Shown one piece after another: positions 38,742-48,734 of a stretch of DNA of 64,000 bases. The translations under genes and the position numbers were made by a program. The stretch lies in assembly GCF_001895925.1 (NCBI RefSeq), contig NZ_MPPI01000001.1:252099-316098 (forward strand). Direction: 5' to 3'. Position 1 is the first letter of the stretch, and the number at the start of each line of letters is the position of its first letter. The notes under the pieces were generated by a model. That model was not told the origin of the DNA. It worked only from the letters and a program-made list of their open reading frames with translations, and did not search any database. This DNA is from Phormidesmis priestleyi ULC007 (GTDB taxonomy: Bacteria; Cyanobacteriota; Cyanobacteriia; Leptolyngbyales; Leptolyngbyaceae).

Positions 38742-39644
38742 ATGGCTGATCAGTTAATCAGAGCAACTGCGGCTGACGGAGGCATCCGGGCTGTGGGAGT
38801 AATTACGACTCGTCTCACCGAGGAAGCGCGACAACGGCACAAGCTTTCCTATGTCGCGACGGCAGCGTTAGGTCGAACGATGGCAGGTGGGCTGCTGTTA
38901 GCATCGAGCATGAAGCGGGCAGAATCGCGGGTGAATATTCGGATTCGAGGCGATGGTCTGTTAGGCGGGGTTTTGGCAGACGCGGGGCTAGATGGCACGG
39001 TGCGCGGCTATGTCGATCGCCCAGAGGTTGAGTTGCCACCCAATGCTAAAGGCAAACTGGATGTCGGCGGCGCGATCGGGCAAGATGGCTATGTCTACGT
39101 CGTCCGAGATGTGGGCTATGGCTATCCTTACTCCAGCACTGTCGAGCTAGTGTCGGGTGAAATTGGCGACGATCTGACCAATTATTTAGTGAACTCTGAG
39201 CAAACCCCATCGGCGCTAGTGCTGGGCGTGTTTGTGGGGGCAAATGGCGTGACGGCAGCCGGGGGAATCTTAATTCAGGTGATGCCAAAAGCGGCGATCG
39301 ACGATGAGCTAGTTGCCTTACTCGAATCTCGAATCGAGTCTCTACAAGGGTTTACGCCACTGCTGCAAGCGGGTAAAACTTTGCCGATGATCTTTGAAGA
39401 TTTGTTAGGAGACTTAGGGTTAGAAATTCTGCCAGAAATACAGATGGTGCGGTTTCACTGTGGATGCTCAGTCGATCGCGTGTTAGGAGCCTTAAAGCTG
39501 TTAGGCGAAGTAGAACTGCAAGACATGATCGAAAAAGACGAAGGAGCGGAGGCAATCTGTCACTTCTGCGGCGAAGTCTATAAAGCGGATAGCAATCAGT
39601 TGACTCAGCTAATCGGTGAACTAAAGACCGATTCTGGAAGTTAG
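38742..39644 (+). CDS. hslO: Redox-regulated chaperone Hsp33
   Basis: A 300-residue holdase chaperone that is activated by oxidation. The N-terminal substrate-binding domain begins ADQLIRATAADGGIRAVGV. The zinc/redox switch is intact: CxC near 236 (HCGCSVDRVL) and CxxC near 273 (CHFCGEVY). When oxidised, zinc is released and the protein binds unfolding clients. Length is normal. Divergent from secD, monocistronic. Confidence 0.95.
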   Translation: MADQLIRATAADGGIRAVGVITTRLTEEARQRHKLSYVATAALGRTMAGGLLLASSMKRAESRVNIRIRGDGLLGGVLADAGLDGTVRGYVDRPEVELPPNAKGKLDVGGAIGQDGYVYVVRDVGYGYPYSSTVELVSGEIGDDLTNYLVNSEQTPSALVLGVFVGANGVTAAGGILIQVMPKAAIDDELVALLESRIESLQGFTPLLQAGKTLPMIFEDLLGDLGLEILPEIQMVRFHCGCSVDRVLGALKLLGEVELQDMIEKDEGAEAICHFCGEVYKADSNQLTQLIGELKTDSGS

Positions 39645-39721
39645 ACAACCGCAAACGGAGGGCATGGCGATCGTGTTGTGCCCTTTGCCAAAAAGTATTT
39701 ATGGGTCGCTTCCAGAATGTA

Positions 39722-40144
39722 CTACTGGTCGAAGTCTCCCGCTTTGATGCCCTCTCGAATATCCTCTGCAAACCTCAACATAACCTGAGCTTTGTCAGGT
39801 TCTCCTCTAGCATTAAGCAAATCCGCAGCTTTCTTTATATCTTCGATCGCTTTTAGGGGCTGATTGCTCAAACCGAAAGCAGTCCCCCGATAGCAGTAAG
39901 CCTCAAAGTAGTCAGGATTCAACTCAATCGCCTCGGTGAATGCAGCAATTGCCTCTGTATTGTCTTGATCTACTCCTGTCAACTTGCGTCCACGTTCTAC
40001 AAGATCTTGAGCGTTCATAGATGGTAAATTTTGGCTGTACAAATCTTGAGCATCGGCAGCCCTGTAAGGGACTGCTGATGAACAGATAGCAGTTACATAA
40101 GCTAATGTAGCGATTGAACGTAGAAATCTGCAAGTCAACTTCAT
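39722..40144 (-). CDS. Secreted TPR protein
   Basis: A 140-residue protein with a signal peptide (IATLAYVTAICSSAVPYRAA) and about two tetratricopeptide repeats (AIAAFTEAIELNPDYFEAYC near 65, then KAIEDIKKAADLL). It should bind a partner protein in the periplasm. It is the last gene of a putative three-gene operon, 22 bp after the 213-residue gene. Codon use and base composition are more AT-rich than the flanking housekeeping genes. Confidence 0.75.
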   Translation of the reverse strand: MKLTCRFLRSIATLAYVTAICSSAVPYRAADAQDLYSQNLPSMNAQDLVERGRKLTGVDQDNTEAIAAFTEAIELNPDYFEAYCYRGTAFGLSNQPLKAIEDIKKAADLLNARGEPDKAQVMLRFAEDIREGIKAGDFDQ

Positions 40145-40166
40145 CTGATTTCATTCCTAATTTAGT

Positions 40167-40808
40167 TTAAGACAGTGTTTTGTAGAGATAATCCATGCGT
40201 TCAATTTCAGTTGGCATGAGATTCTCAATATGCAGGGTTACTTGTTGAACCTTCAAAGCGCTGTAACGCATTTTGAGAGCAGGAATATAGGCATCTTGCT
40301 CACGAATAAAGTTTAGTGTGAAGGTGTAAGCATCCTTAATGTCTTTAGCTGTAAATCCACGTTGTGATTGAAATTCAAGATTGCCATCTCTGTCATATTC
40401 TTCAAAGCGAAGTCTTTCGTCTAGCCTGCCTTGATTGCAAAACAAGTATCGAAACCAGCCGCCTGTATTGCTTCCTACATAATCAATCACGGCAGCAGAC
40501 AGCAGATCTGAAAGTGACAGGGCATCGGCTTCTGATAACCGCATAGGATGAGTGTGACCAAACGGCTGGCATACATAACTCCAAGAATGCCCTCGAAGCT
40601 TGAAGATGAGAGTGCCTTCATTGGATGGAACTGATTGACCATAAGCATTGGGTATCCAACCATCCCACGGTTTTAGCTGAGTCAGAGCTTGAGCGACTTC
40701 CTCAACGTCCGCTTTTACTAGAATCAGCACGATATTAATATCAATAGACTCAATACCTCTGCTGACTTCCAAGGAGGAGTTATCAGGTTTCATCAAGAAA
40801 ATGCTCAT
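40167..40808 (-). CDS. Unknown protein, 213 aa
   Basis: No family recognised. A soluble, acidic mixed alpha/beta protein with aromatic-rich motifs (LKPWDGWIPNAYGQSV near 44, GHSWSYVCQPFGHTH near 74, NTGGWFRYLFCNQGR near 113) and a C-terminal helical part. It has no signal peptide or membrane segment. It lies between two secreted-protein genes, with gaps of 13 and 22 bp. Its size and location would fit an immunity or regulatory protein, but there is no direct support. Confidence 0.65.
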   Translation of the reverse strand: MSIFLMKPDNSSLEVSRGIESIDINIVLILVKADVEEVAQALTQLKPWDGWIPNAYGQSVPSNEGTLIFKLRGHSWSYVCQPFGHTHPMRLSEADALSLSDLLSAAVIDYVGSNTGGWFRYLFCNQGRLDERLRFEEYDRDGNLEFQSQRGFTAKDIKDAYTFTLNFIREQDAYIPALKMRYSALKVQQVTLHIENLMPTEIERMDYLYKTLS

Positions 40809-40821
40809 AGTGACAATCTAA

Positions 40822-41544
40822 TCAAGGTCTGACTCTTCCGGGAGAACCCGGTGGAGACGGGAAAGGAAAGCTTATGTTTAAGATGTATACCTCAGGGTTT
40901 ACCACAATAGCTGCACCCATCTGAAGATTATTTTCCGTGGGTAGGACATCAGGGATCTCACAAGCGATTGTGTGAAGAATTCCCACACCTTGCACAGTGG
41001 CTAAGAGTCGTGTTTTCTTGCTGATCGCCTTCACATCTGATGTTGTCATGAAAACAATTGCAGGCACAAAGCTTCCTTCACTCCCTGCGGGGCTATGTTC
41101 AAGTGCATCTAAAAAACCTAAAATTTGATATTTTTGGTAGCTCGGCGGTAAGCGAGTGCGCCGCACTGCTTTTGACTCGTAGAACACACTATTTGAATGG
41201 ATAAAAGTCTTTAAGGGAATGGCAGTAATCGTAATCAGGGGTATTACGCCATCCGGCACTACGTTAGCAATACCAGCCTTGGCTCGTCTGTCCGCAGAGA
41301 AAAAGAAACGATTGTTGTGTGGAATTGGGAGACCTGGTCTAACTGTCTCTAGCGCGAAATCCTCAAATCGCAATTCGACATCGTTTGTTCCTATGCCTAC
41401 TGCACTGGCGATTTCTTCAAGCTTGACTTTAGTTAAGGGAACCTGATCTGAATTAGCACAGCTTTGGCCATGAGAAACGGCAGCAGAAAGAACCAGTGAA
41501 CTGAACGTTCCCAGGAATAGGAATGCACGATGGAGATGCGTCAT
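40822..41544 (-). CDS. Secreted unknown protein, 240 aa
   Basis: No family recognised. A signal peptide covers about residues 1-26 (FLFLGTFSSLVLSAAVSHG). The mature protein is largely beta, with two Cys (Cys29 and one in HTIACEIPD) and a proline-rich C-terminus (FPFPSPPGSPGRVRP). It is the first gene of a tight leftward three-gene operon. The 229-bp upstream region, which also serves thioredoxin, holds its promoter. Confidence 0.65.
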   Translation of the reverse strand: MTHLHRAFLFLGTFSSLVLSAAVSHGQSCANSDQVPLTKVKLEEIASAVGIGTNDVELRFEDFALETVRPGLPIPHNNRFFFSADRRAKAGIANVVPDGVIPLITITAIPLKTFIHSNSVFYESKAVRRTRLPPSYQKYQILGFLDALEHSPAGSEGSFVPAIVFMTTSDVKAISKKTRLLATVQGVGILHTIACEIPDVLPTENNLQMGAAIVVNPEVYILNISFPFPSPPGSPGRVRP

Positions 41545-41773
41545 AATTGCTCAGTACAAGTGAAACTTTATACTTTTACAGCTTACTTGTTCTTTTTTTT
41601 ACATTTCTTCCGTACTGGCACTGATCATTCGCTTGTTTCGCCCATCCCCATCTCATCGTCGTGAGTATTTAGCACAAAATAGGTTTTAAAACCCAAAATT
41701 TTCTAACGGTTGGTTCCGAAATTTTATCTAGGCGCTAGGCTTAGAGAACCCCTAGAAATGAAGGTATCAAAAA

Positions 41774-42091
41774 ATGGTCGCTAAACAGGAATTTGGCAGT
41801 TTTCAAGAACTACTCTCGACCTCTGAAGTGCCGCTAGTCGTCGATTTCTATGCGCCTTGGTGTGGCCCCTGCCAGTTAATGGCATCGATTTTAGAGCAGG
41901 TCAACGACGAGATGAAGCAGCAGATCAAAATCGTCAAGATCAACGTCGATAATTACCCTGATTTAGCAAGTCAATATCAGGTTCACGCCTTGCCCACAAT
42001 CGTTGTCTTTAAGCAAGGACAACCCGTGAAAAAAATTGAGGGCGTTGTGAAATCGCAACAACTCGTTCAACAACTGCAAGCGATCGTTTAG
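41774..42091 (+). CDS. Thioredoxin
   Basis: A 105-residue cytosolic disulfide reductase with the standard active site WCGPC (Cys30 and Cys33) and the cis-proline segment ALPTIVVF near 75. Residues FYAPWCGPC and KINVDNYPDLASQYQV match canonical thioredoxins. Electrons would come from ferredoxin- or NADPH-thioredoxin reductase. Which thioredoxin type (m, x or other) is not settled. Confidence 0.95.
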   Translation: MVAKQEFGSFQELLSTSEVPLVVDFYAPWCGPCQLMASILEQVNDEMKQQIKIVKINVDNYPDLASQYQVHALPTIVVFKQGQPVKKIEGVVKSQQLVQQLQAIV

Positions 42092-42103
42092 TCTGGCTCG
42101 TTT

Positions 42104-45100
42104 CTAAAACCGCGCTTCATACTCCACCACAGCGCGATTGTCTCCAGAGAAGTCAGTTGAGCTACGCAAAAGCAACTGATCATTAATGCGATAGACAATC
42201 CCGACTTGCGTTGGCTGATCAGACGTTAAAACTCTCAAGACCGAGGCAGACAGATTTTGGGTGATATCGACCCCTAATTCGGCTGCAAGACCCAGAGTCG
42301 AACTGCCTCTTCGCTCATTGTTCAGCACCGTCGGAAAGAGACGAAACTCACCAAACCCCAGGGCATTGCCAATAAACCCTTGCACATTGGTTAAGAGCGC
42401 AGACCCCGCAAGGTTGGCGATGCCTAAAGTGCTATCGCCTCGACCCAGAGTGTTGACAAAGCCGCCGCCAATTAGCCCGATAATCTCGTTTTGACTTCGA
42501 CTAGGGCTGCTCGTCAGTTCTAAATTGTCAAACAACTGACTGGCAGGCCCCGTCACGACCGCTTGAACGCGAACTGTTTGCAGGGCCCCTAAACTGGTTG
42601 CCAGCAGCGAATCATCGCGCACTTCACCCGACGCATTTCCGGTCGAGATGCGGTTGCGGGTGACTTCGGGCACCGAAGCAATGAGACGAATATTAAGCGT
42701 GGGATCAAGCCCTTGCCTCCGCCTAAACTCTGCGGTCTGACGATAGCCTCTTGCCAGCACAAACTGAGTCGTGAATAGGTTGACCTGCCCTGCCGTCAGA
42801 TTAATCACGCCTTCGGGCTGAAGATTGTTGAGCGTGCCGTTAACGTTTAAGCTGCCTCTGGCGAGGAAATTGATGATTGGGGCACGAGTCACCCGGACGC
42901 GATCGGCCAATTCTAATTTCAAATTTCTAAACTCGACGGATGGCTCTGCTTGAGCTTCGCCCGGTGCCGCCGTTCCGCCTGCTGTAGCAGCTTCATCTGA
43001 GAGCAACACCTGCCCATCGGTTAAGCGAATCTCGCCGCCAATTTTTGGACTGAGCGCAGTTCCGGTGACTGCGACATTGCCGTTTACGCCCCCTTGATAG
43101 ATGCCTTTGAGGTTGAGCGCAATCTGATCGAGCGAGACAGCAAGCGGTTTAGTGAGATCAGGATCGTTAGCTTCTAGCGCCGAAAAAATCGGCAACACGC
43201 CCTGCGCGACGACTTGCCCCTTGCTGAACTGACCTTGCAGAGATTCAACATTGATGCGATCGTTCAAAAATCGAATCGTGCCGTTCACCTCAGTCAACGG
43301 TTCGGGCAGAGCTTGAGCGGCGATCGTGGCGTTGGCAATCGTGGCAAACCCAGTCACCTTGGGCTGCAATAAGGTGCCGTTGACTTGAACCTGAACCTGT
43401 CCGGTGCCGCCTTGCCACGCGATCTGCGGAGTCAGCAGATTTAACAGCGTTAACCCTTCGTTTTTGACATCAAGGGTCACATTAATCTCATTGCTGTCAG
43501 GAAAAACGGTGGAAAAGGGCAGTTTAATCGGAATGTCTCCCGCAATGCGGAGCGGTTCAGGACTCGAAATGTTGATGGTGCTGCCAAAATTTAGCCGAGC
43601 GTTGGAATAATTAAAACTGCCCGTCGCTGATTGAATGGGCGTGCCGTTGAGATCGCCATCTGCCAGCGTGACTTCTCCGATCGCAAAGGGGTTATCGGGT
43701 GTGCCTGACAGCGTAGCAGTACCGTTAAGGTTGCCGCTCACGCCCAGAGGCAGCGGATAGAAATTATTCAGTTGCTCGATCGGCACGTTAACGACTTGCA
43801 ACTGTCCCGATTGTTTTTCGCCCCCTAAACTGCCAGAGAAACTAATAGATGACTGCCCCGACTTAAGCTGCAACGGCAGCAGAGTGATCACGCCATCTTC
43901 AAAGCTGCCTCTGATGATCGCTTGTTCGGCGCTCAAGACTCGATTTGGGTTTTGCCTCACTTGATTTTGATAGACTTCCGCAAACGCAGGAAAAGGTCGC
44001 CATTCGACGTTTTGCCCCTGCAAGTCAAATTCGGCTTTGACTCCGGTTTGCAGAGATGCCGCAAAGCTGATGGTGCCGTTATAGATGCCGCGTACGTCTG
44101 CTAACTCTGGAGTCGTCAGGTTTTGGCGTTGATTAGCCACCTGAACCAGCAGGGCGTTGATTTCAGAAAAGCGCCGCAGTTGATCCAAAAGCGAAGATTG
44201 AGGCAACCCAACCGGAACCGGAGTTACTTCTGCCGCACTGGTATAAGTCGGTGCCTTAAATCCTCTTGAAAAATCGCTTATGTAGAAAATTTGCAGGGTT
44301 CTGAGAACATCTTCAAGGTTGCCCTGGGCGATCGCGACTTTGCCTTCAAACCGGGGACTCGATCGCAAATCTAAATTGCCTGCCAGAGTATATCGACTGT
44401 TGCCGTTCTGCAAACTCGTCTCCGCAAACCGAATCACCTTGCCGTCATTCACAAACTGGGTTTGAAGGCTCTCACCCTTAAATGCCCCGATGCGCGGGTT
44501 AGCCACCGCTAGTCTGCCATCAATCACTTGAAGGCGATCGGTGTCGATATTTAAGTTGCCAGAAAGTTGCCCCCCTAGCGGGTTCAGCCGCGCCAGTTCT
44601 ACACCGGGAATAGTCAAGCCGTCTAGCGGCACCTGCTTCAGGTCAAGGCTGAAAACATTGCCGCGCGCTATGCCGACTATGGTTGCTTCTCCCCGTATAA
44701 CATTGAGCGAAATGGGCTTGAAATTGGGATTGAGCGCGAGGGCGATGCGATCGCGATTTCCCCTCACGTCGATACTAAACCCCTGAGTCGGGGTGAGCCG
44801 CAGATCGCCCGCGAGAATGGGGTCAAACGTGATGCCATTGAGCGACAGCCCTCGCACGGTCACATCACTGGCTACGCTAGGAGCAGCCGGGGTGCCAGTT
44901 AGCCTGCCAGCAAAATCGACGGAACCCGTTAAGTCAGTCACCGGAGGACGAGGAATCGGTAAGGCGGCGAGGTTATAGTCGGTAGCTCTGATGTTGAGAT
45001 CCAGCGCCGTGATTTCCGGGGTTCCTTCCAGGTTGGCAAAAATTGAGCCATTGGCGCTAAACCCAGGAGCCGTCGCGTTTTGAAGATTGATTTTACGCCC

Positions 45101-47098
45101 ATCCCACTGAAGTTGAGCGACGATCGGCTGGGTGATCAGTGAGATGCCTTCTGACAATCGCACCTGTCCAGCGGCCCGAATCGCAGACGGGTTAAAGGAA
45201 TTCACCGATCCAGTTAGGGCAACATCGCCGCTTAATAAACCGCGCAAATCGGGTGAAAAGCGATCGAGTTGAACGCCTTCTCCCTGCACCTGAGCTTGCC
45301 AGCGCCCAGCATTTGAAGCGATTTGAGCGTTGACAGTGCCGTTACCCTGGGTGAGTTGTGCCTTCCCAGTGGTCTGAATATCGGCTAACTGAAACGAACT
45401 CGTCGAACCCGACAAATTGAAGTTGCCGCTCACCAATCCCTGCACTTGTGACGAAAATCGACTGGCTTGAATGCCGACTGCCTGCACGGTTCCTTGCCAG
45501 CGATCGCCGCTACTTCGAGCGTTTGCGGTCACGGTGCCGCCTGCGACTTGAGCCACCACGTTTCTTAAAAAGCGCTTCTCCCCGACGATCGCGACTTCTC
45601 CAGTCGTAGGATAAGTGGCTTCGGAAGCTTGAAACTGGGCAACGGTTTGGACATTCTCGATCGCGCCAGAAATTCGGGCTTGAGCGTTGACTCGTCCGAC
45701 GGTGATGGGCGGTGCGGTGCCATTGTTATAGAGCTTCGCGATTTCATCACCCGGCACGTTCGTCGCCCGAAAATTTAGGTCGAGCGATCGCGGTTCACCC
45801 AAACTGGCTTGTCCTTTACCAACGACCTGCCCCCCGACTGTAGGCGTTGCTCGAATATTCGTGACCGCTAAACTCAGCGCACTGGCATCGAGTTTGAAAT
45901 CAGCGCTAACCTTGCTGAGAGCGACGCGATCGAGCTTGGCAGGTTTTGTGTTAGTGACCGTTCCAGTCAGAATCGGCTTTTCTATCGCGCCCGTGATCTT
46001 TGCGGTTGCCTGAACTTCACCCGACGCAGAAAACGGAAGCTGAATCGCAAACGTTTTGAGAAAATCTTCAACTTTGACGGCTTTGACTTTCGCGGCCAAA
46101 TTAAAGCCTTTTTTCGTGTCAACCGTCCCGTTTGCCAAAAAAGGGATTTTGCCGAGGGAAGCCGTGACTTTCTCTAGCGTGATTTTCGTTCCGTCTAGCT
46201 GGAGGTTTCCGGCAGCGCCAGTAAAGACTTGAGGCAGTTCTGGCACTCTCATCGTTACGTCTTTGAAATCTGCCGTTCCGGTTACTAACGGCTGATCGTC
46301 TCCTCTCAGTTTGACGTTAACGTTCCCATTCACGCGACCTTTTTCAAGATCGATCGGAAGTTTAACTAAGCGATCGATCTCCGATACGAGAAAATCCTGT
46401 CCTTGAATCTGTAAATTTGATTGCAATTTCTGATCTCGGAGCGTTTCACCTTTGAGATCAAAACTGCCTTCATTGGCAGAGATTCCGCTGGCTTCGTAGG
46501 CAAAACGACGATTGTTATCCGCCGGTCTGAGTTCTCCTGCCACCTCTTTGAGCGTGATCGGCATCCGTTTGTTTCCCCGCTTAGGGGCGGGAGACAACTC
46601 CACTTGGGCATCACTTAACCGCAGTGCATCAAGCTGAGTTTTAATAAATCCGGTGTCTTCTTGCTCTTTAATTGCGGTAGAAATCCAGACCCCATTTTTA
46701 TCTTGCTCAATGTAGGCGGTCGGTTTAATCAGCGTCACATCTAACTTTAAAGTGCGACTGAGCAAAAGCTGAATCGGATTAAACTGAACCTCAACGGCTT
46801 CAACCGAGGCATGATCGGGGTCTGTTGCCGTTGCCGGAATGCCACTTTTGCCAAACCGCAAACTGTTGAGTGAAAAGCGTTCAACCTTGCCCAACTCAAC
46901 CGGACGATCGAGCAATTCCGTTAGATTGGTCTGCACGAGGGGCGCTAACTGCTGATTGACGAAAACGTTGGCATACCAAATTCCTGCCCCAACGCCCACC
47001 ACAGAAGCAACCCCTATCGGAATGGCAACGCGAGAAAGCAGCGATCGTCGTCTTAGTGGGCTAGGAGGCGGGCTACCTTGCTCAGGGGAATTCGTCAT
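42104..47098 (-). CDS. tamB: TamB-like translocation/assembly protein
   Basis: A 1,664-residue envelope protein. The N-terminus has a Pro-rich cytosolic leader and one membrane helix (about 22-42, VAIPIGVASVVGVGAGIWYA). The remainder is AsmA/TamB-type repetitive beta structure with many VNGN/GNLNG motifs, and the last 400 residues form the TamB (DUF490) domain, ending NRAVVEYEARF. Such proteins form a hydrophobic groove from inner to outer membrane that carries lipids or assists Omp85-type assembly. Length is normal for cyanobacteria. It is convergent with thioredoxin, 12 bp apart. No Omp85 gene adjoins. Confidence 0.92.
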   Translation of the reverse strand: MTNSPEQGSPPPSPLRRRSLLSRVAIPIGVASVVGVGAGIWYANVFVNQQLAPLVQTNLTELLDRPVELGKVERFSLNSLRFGKSGIPATATDPDHASVEAVEVQFNPIQLLLSRTLKLDVTLIKPTAYIEQDKNGVWISTAIKEQEDTGFIKTQLDALRLSDAQVELSPAPKRGNKRMPITLKEVAGELRPADNNRRFAYEASGISANEGSFDLKGETLRDQKLQSNLQIQGQDFLVSEIDRLVKLPIDLEKGRVNGNVNVKLRGDDQPLVTGTADFKDVTMRVPELPQVFTGAAGNLQLDGTKITLEKVTASLGKIPFLANGTVDTKKGFNLAAKVKAVKVEDFLKTFAIQLPFSASGEVQATAKITGAIEKPILTGTVTNTKPAKLDRVALSKVSADFKLDASALSLAVTNIRATPTVGGQVVGKGQASLGEPRSLDLNFRATNVPGDEIAKLYNNGTAPPITVGRVNAQARISGAIENVQTVAQFQASEATYPTTGEVAIVGEKRFLRNVVAQVAGGTVTANARSSGDRWQGTVQAVGIQASRFSSQVQGLVSGNFNLSGSTSSFQLADIQTTGKAQLTQGNGTVNAQIASNAGRWQAQVQGEGVQLDRFSPDLRGLLSGDVALTGSVNSFNPSAIRAAGQVRLSEGISLITQPIVAQLQWDGRKINLQNATAPGFSANGSIFANLEGTPEITALDLNIRATDYNLAALPIPRPPVTDLTGSVDFAGRLTGTPAAPSVASDVTVRGLSLNGITFDPILAGDLRLTPTQGFSIDVRGNRDRIALALNPNFKPISLNVIRGEATIVGIARGNVFSLDLKQVPLDGLTIPGVELARLNPLGGQLSGNLNIDTDRLQVIDGRLAVANPRIGAFKGESLQTQFVNDGKVIRFAETSLQNGNSRYTLAGNLDLRSSPRFEGKVAIAQGNLEDVLRTLQIFYISDFSRGFKAPTYTSAAEVTPVPVGLPQSSLLDQLRRFSEINALLVQVANQRQNLTTPELADVRGIYNGTISFAASLQTGVKAEFDLQGQNVEWRPFPAFAEVYQNQVRQNPNRVLSAEQAIIRGSFEDGVITLLPLQLKSGQSSISFSGSLGGEKQSGQLQVVNVPIEQLNNFYPLPLGVSGNLNGTATLSGTPDNPFAIGEVTLADGDLNGTPIQSATGSFNYSNARLNFGSTINISSPEPLRIAGDIPIKLPFSTVFPDSNEINVTLDVKNEGLTLLNLLTPQIAWQGGTGQVQVQVNGTLLQPKVTGFATIANATIAAQALPEPLTEVNGTIRFLNDRINVESLQGQFSKGQVVAQGVLPIFSALEANDPDLTKPLAVSLDQIALNLKGIYQGGVNGNVAVTGTALSPKIGGEIRLTDGQVLLSDEAATAGGTAAPGEAQAEPSVEFRNLKLELADRVRVTRAPIINFLARGSLNVNGTLNNLQPEGVINLTAGQVNLFTTQFVLARGYRQTAEFRRRQGLDPTLNIRLIASVPEVTRNRISTGNASGEVRDDSLLATSLGALQTVRVQAVVTGPASQLFDNLELTSSPSRSQNEIIGLIGGGFVNTLGRGDSTLGIANLAGSALLTNVQGFIGNALGFGEFRLFPTVLNNERRGSSTLGLAAELGVDITQNLSASVLRVLTSDQPTQVGIVYRINDQLLLRSSTDFSGDNRAVVEYEARF

Positions 47099-47248
47099 GT
47101 ATAGAAAGGTGGAAGAATCTACATTAAGCCTCTATATAGTTACCACACAGCCAATTGTTTGTTTTAACAAATTTCTATAGAAACGCACTGAAATGGGACT
47201 CAACCGAGTTTGAGCGAGGTTAAGCTGACGACGCGATCGTGACACTAC

Positions 47249-47334
47249 AGCAATCTCATTGCAGTTGTAAGAGTGGGAAAGGCTTCCAGCCTGTACGGGC
47301 AAGATGCCCATCCCACAATTCACTTAGGATTGTT
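47249..47334. repeat. Interspersed repeat family C, copy 3
   Basis: Same orientation as copy 1, with GGCTTCCAGCCTGTACGGGC in the interior and inverted ends (AGCAATCTCA, TTAGGATTGTT). It ends ten bases from the tRNA-Pro gene. Confidence 0.75.
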
Positions 47335-47343
47335 TGAAATCAA

Positions 47344-47417
47344 TCGGGATGACAGGATTCGAACCTGCGGCATCCTGCTCCCAAAGCAGGCGCGCTACCA
47401 AGCTGCGCTACATCCCG
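47344..47417 (-). tRNA. tRNA-Pro (anticodon TGG)
   Basis: The minus strand folds into a full cloverleaf: acceptor CGGGATG/CATCCCG, D arm GCGC/GCGC, anticodon arm CCTGC-TTTGGGA-GCAGG with TGG, and T arm GCAGG-TTCGAAT-CCTGT. Discriminator A at 47344; CCA is not encoded. 74 nt. Confidence 0.97.
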
Positions 47418-47518
47418 TTACTCGCCTAATCAGTATAGCTTGCTTTTTACCACTGAAGAGATCGACTTGAAAAGTCCGCTAGACTAGTACTCTGTCAAAG
47501 ATAAATTGGGGCATATTT

Positions 47519-47929
47519 GTGAAAACCACCTCAGCCGATTGGTCGATCGACCAGCTTCCTGGCTTAAGCACCGACGACCACAGCCGCTTAATAACCTGTG
47601 GCATTCACACAACCCTACAACTGCTGCAACAGGGCAAAACACCAGAAAAGCGAGGCATTTTAGCCAGTCAGCTACAAATTCCGATTCGCCATGTCAACAA
47701 GTGGGTGGCGCTCGCAGATCTGGCAAGAATTCCCGGCGTGGGCTGTCAGTATTGTGGCTTGTTGCTACACGCAGGGGTGGCATCACCGACACAACTTGCC
47801 AGAACGCCGCTCGATCGCCTGCATCGCCAAATGCTCAAGCTGCAAGTCGCAACGCTACAACGTCGAGATTTATGCCCTGCGATCGGCGAGGTCGAACAGT
47901 GGAGCCAACAGGCACGGGTGCTGTCCTAG
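47519..47929 (+). CDS. DUF4332 helix-hairpin-helix protein
   Basis: A 136-residue protein with the DUF4332 pattern: two helix-hairpin-helix-like units (DQLPGLSTDDHSRLITCGI near 11, ADLARIPGVGCQYCGLLLHA near 66). Such modules usually bind DNA without sequence preference. The start is GTG at 47519. Function unknown in cyanobacteria. Confidence 0.85.
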   Translation: MKTTSADWSIDQLPGLSTDDHSRLITCGIHTTLQLLQQGKTPEKRGILASQLQIPIRHVNKWVALADLARIPGVGCQYCGLLLHAGVASPTQLARTPLDRLHRQMLKLQVATLQRRDLCPAIGEVEQWSQQARVLS

Positions 47930-47983
47930 CTCAAAATTCTTCTCCACTACGTATTCCTGCGATCCAAAATAGGGAACCTTTAG

Positions 47984-48505
47984 TTAGTCTGGATACCAAA
48001 ACATTCCTTTGATTCCCTCTGGGTCAGACATAAAACCTAGATTACGATAAAAATTAACGACTTGAGGATCGGCAAAAAGCGTAATGTTGCTAATGTCTTC
48101 GCCGCGCAACTTCTTAATCATGTATTTCATCAGAGCTTTACCCATCCCCTTCCCTTGGAAATCTGGATGGATGACGACATCCCAAATCGTGGCGTTGAAT
48201 GCGTGGTCAGACGTAGCACGAGAAAACCCAATCAGTCGCCTTTGTGCGCCTCGCTGTTCCCACATTGTGACGACGAGAAAACTATGCTGAATGGCTTTTT
48301 TGACCTTTCGCAGGGGGCGACGCGACCAGCCGACCGCATCACACAACTCTTCTAGCTCATACAGATCAAGATCCCGTTCGGTGCTAAAGAAAATGCGGTT
48401 GGTGGTGCGATCGTCGGTCTCATCGCCGACATAGCGATCCATTGGGGCTGCTTTTGAGGCAGCAGGGGCATCAGTACCACTAAATAAGCTCTTCCAGAAA
48501 CCCAT
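47984..48505 (-). CDS. GNAT N-acetyltransferase (Ycf52/NSI-like)
   Basis: A 173-residue acetyltransferase with acetyl-CoA motif [21 protein letters not shown] near 110 and the C-terminal [14 protein letters not shown]. The N-terminal [20 protein letters not shown] matches the cyanobacterial/plastid Ycf52 group, whose plant relatives acetylate chloroplast proteins. The substrate here is unknown. Monocistronic, leftward. Confidence 0.88.
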   Translation of the reverse strand: MGFWKSLFSGTDAPAASKAAPMDRYVGDETDDRTTNRIFFSTERDLDLYELEELCDAVGWSRRPLRKVKKAIQHSFLVVTMWEQRGAQRRLIGFSRATSDHAFNATIWDVVIHPDFQGKGMGKALMKYMIKKLRGEDISNITLFADPQVVNFYRNLGFMSDPEGIKGMFWYPD

Positions 48506-48734
48506 GCAAGCGTGTGGTGAAGGTAGTAAATATGAAGCAGTACTAGATAGTATATCGCTCGGACTCTCTCACGACCGCTTCCTCAAAGGCAGCAAATGAT
48601 TTCAGTTAAACACATGCTTATAAAAACAAAGGCATTCATTCCGATTTGTAACAATTTGACGCTAAGTTGCTCTGATAACCCGCGGCTTTCTTTTCTTTCC
48701 TCTATTCTCTTATAGCGAAGTCTCCCTGCACCCT

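Noticed and set aside
47273-47470. 65-codon plus-strand ORF containing DRIRTCGILLPKQARYQ
   Set aside because: It is the antisense translation of the tRNA-Pro gene and a family C repeat, a well-known annotation artefact.
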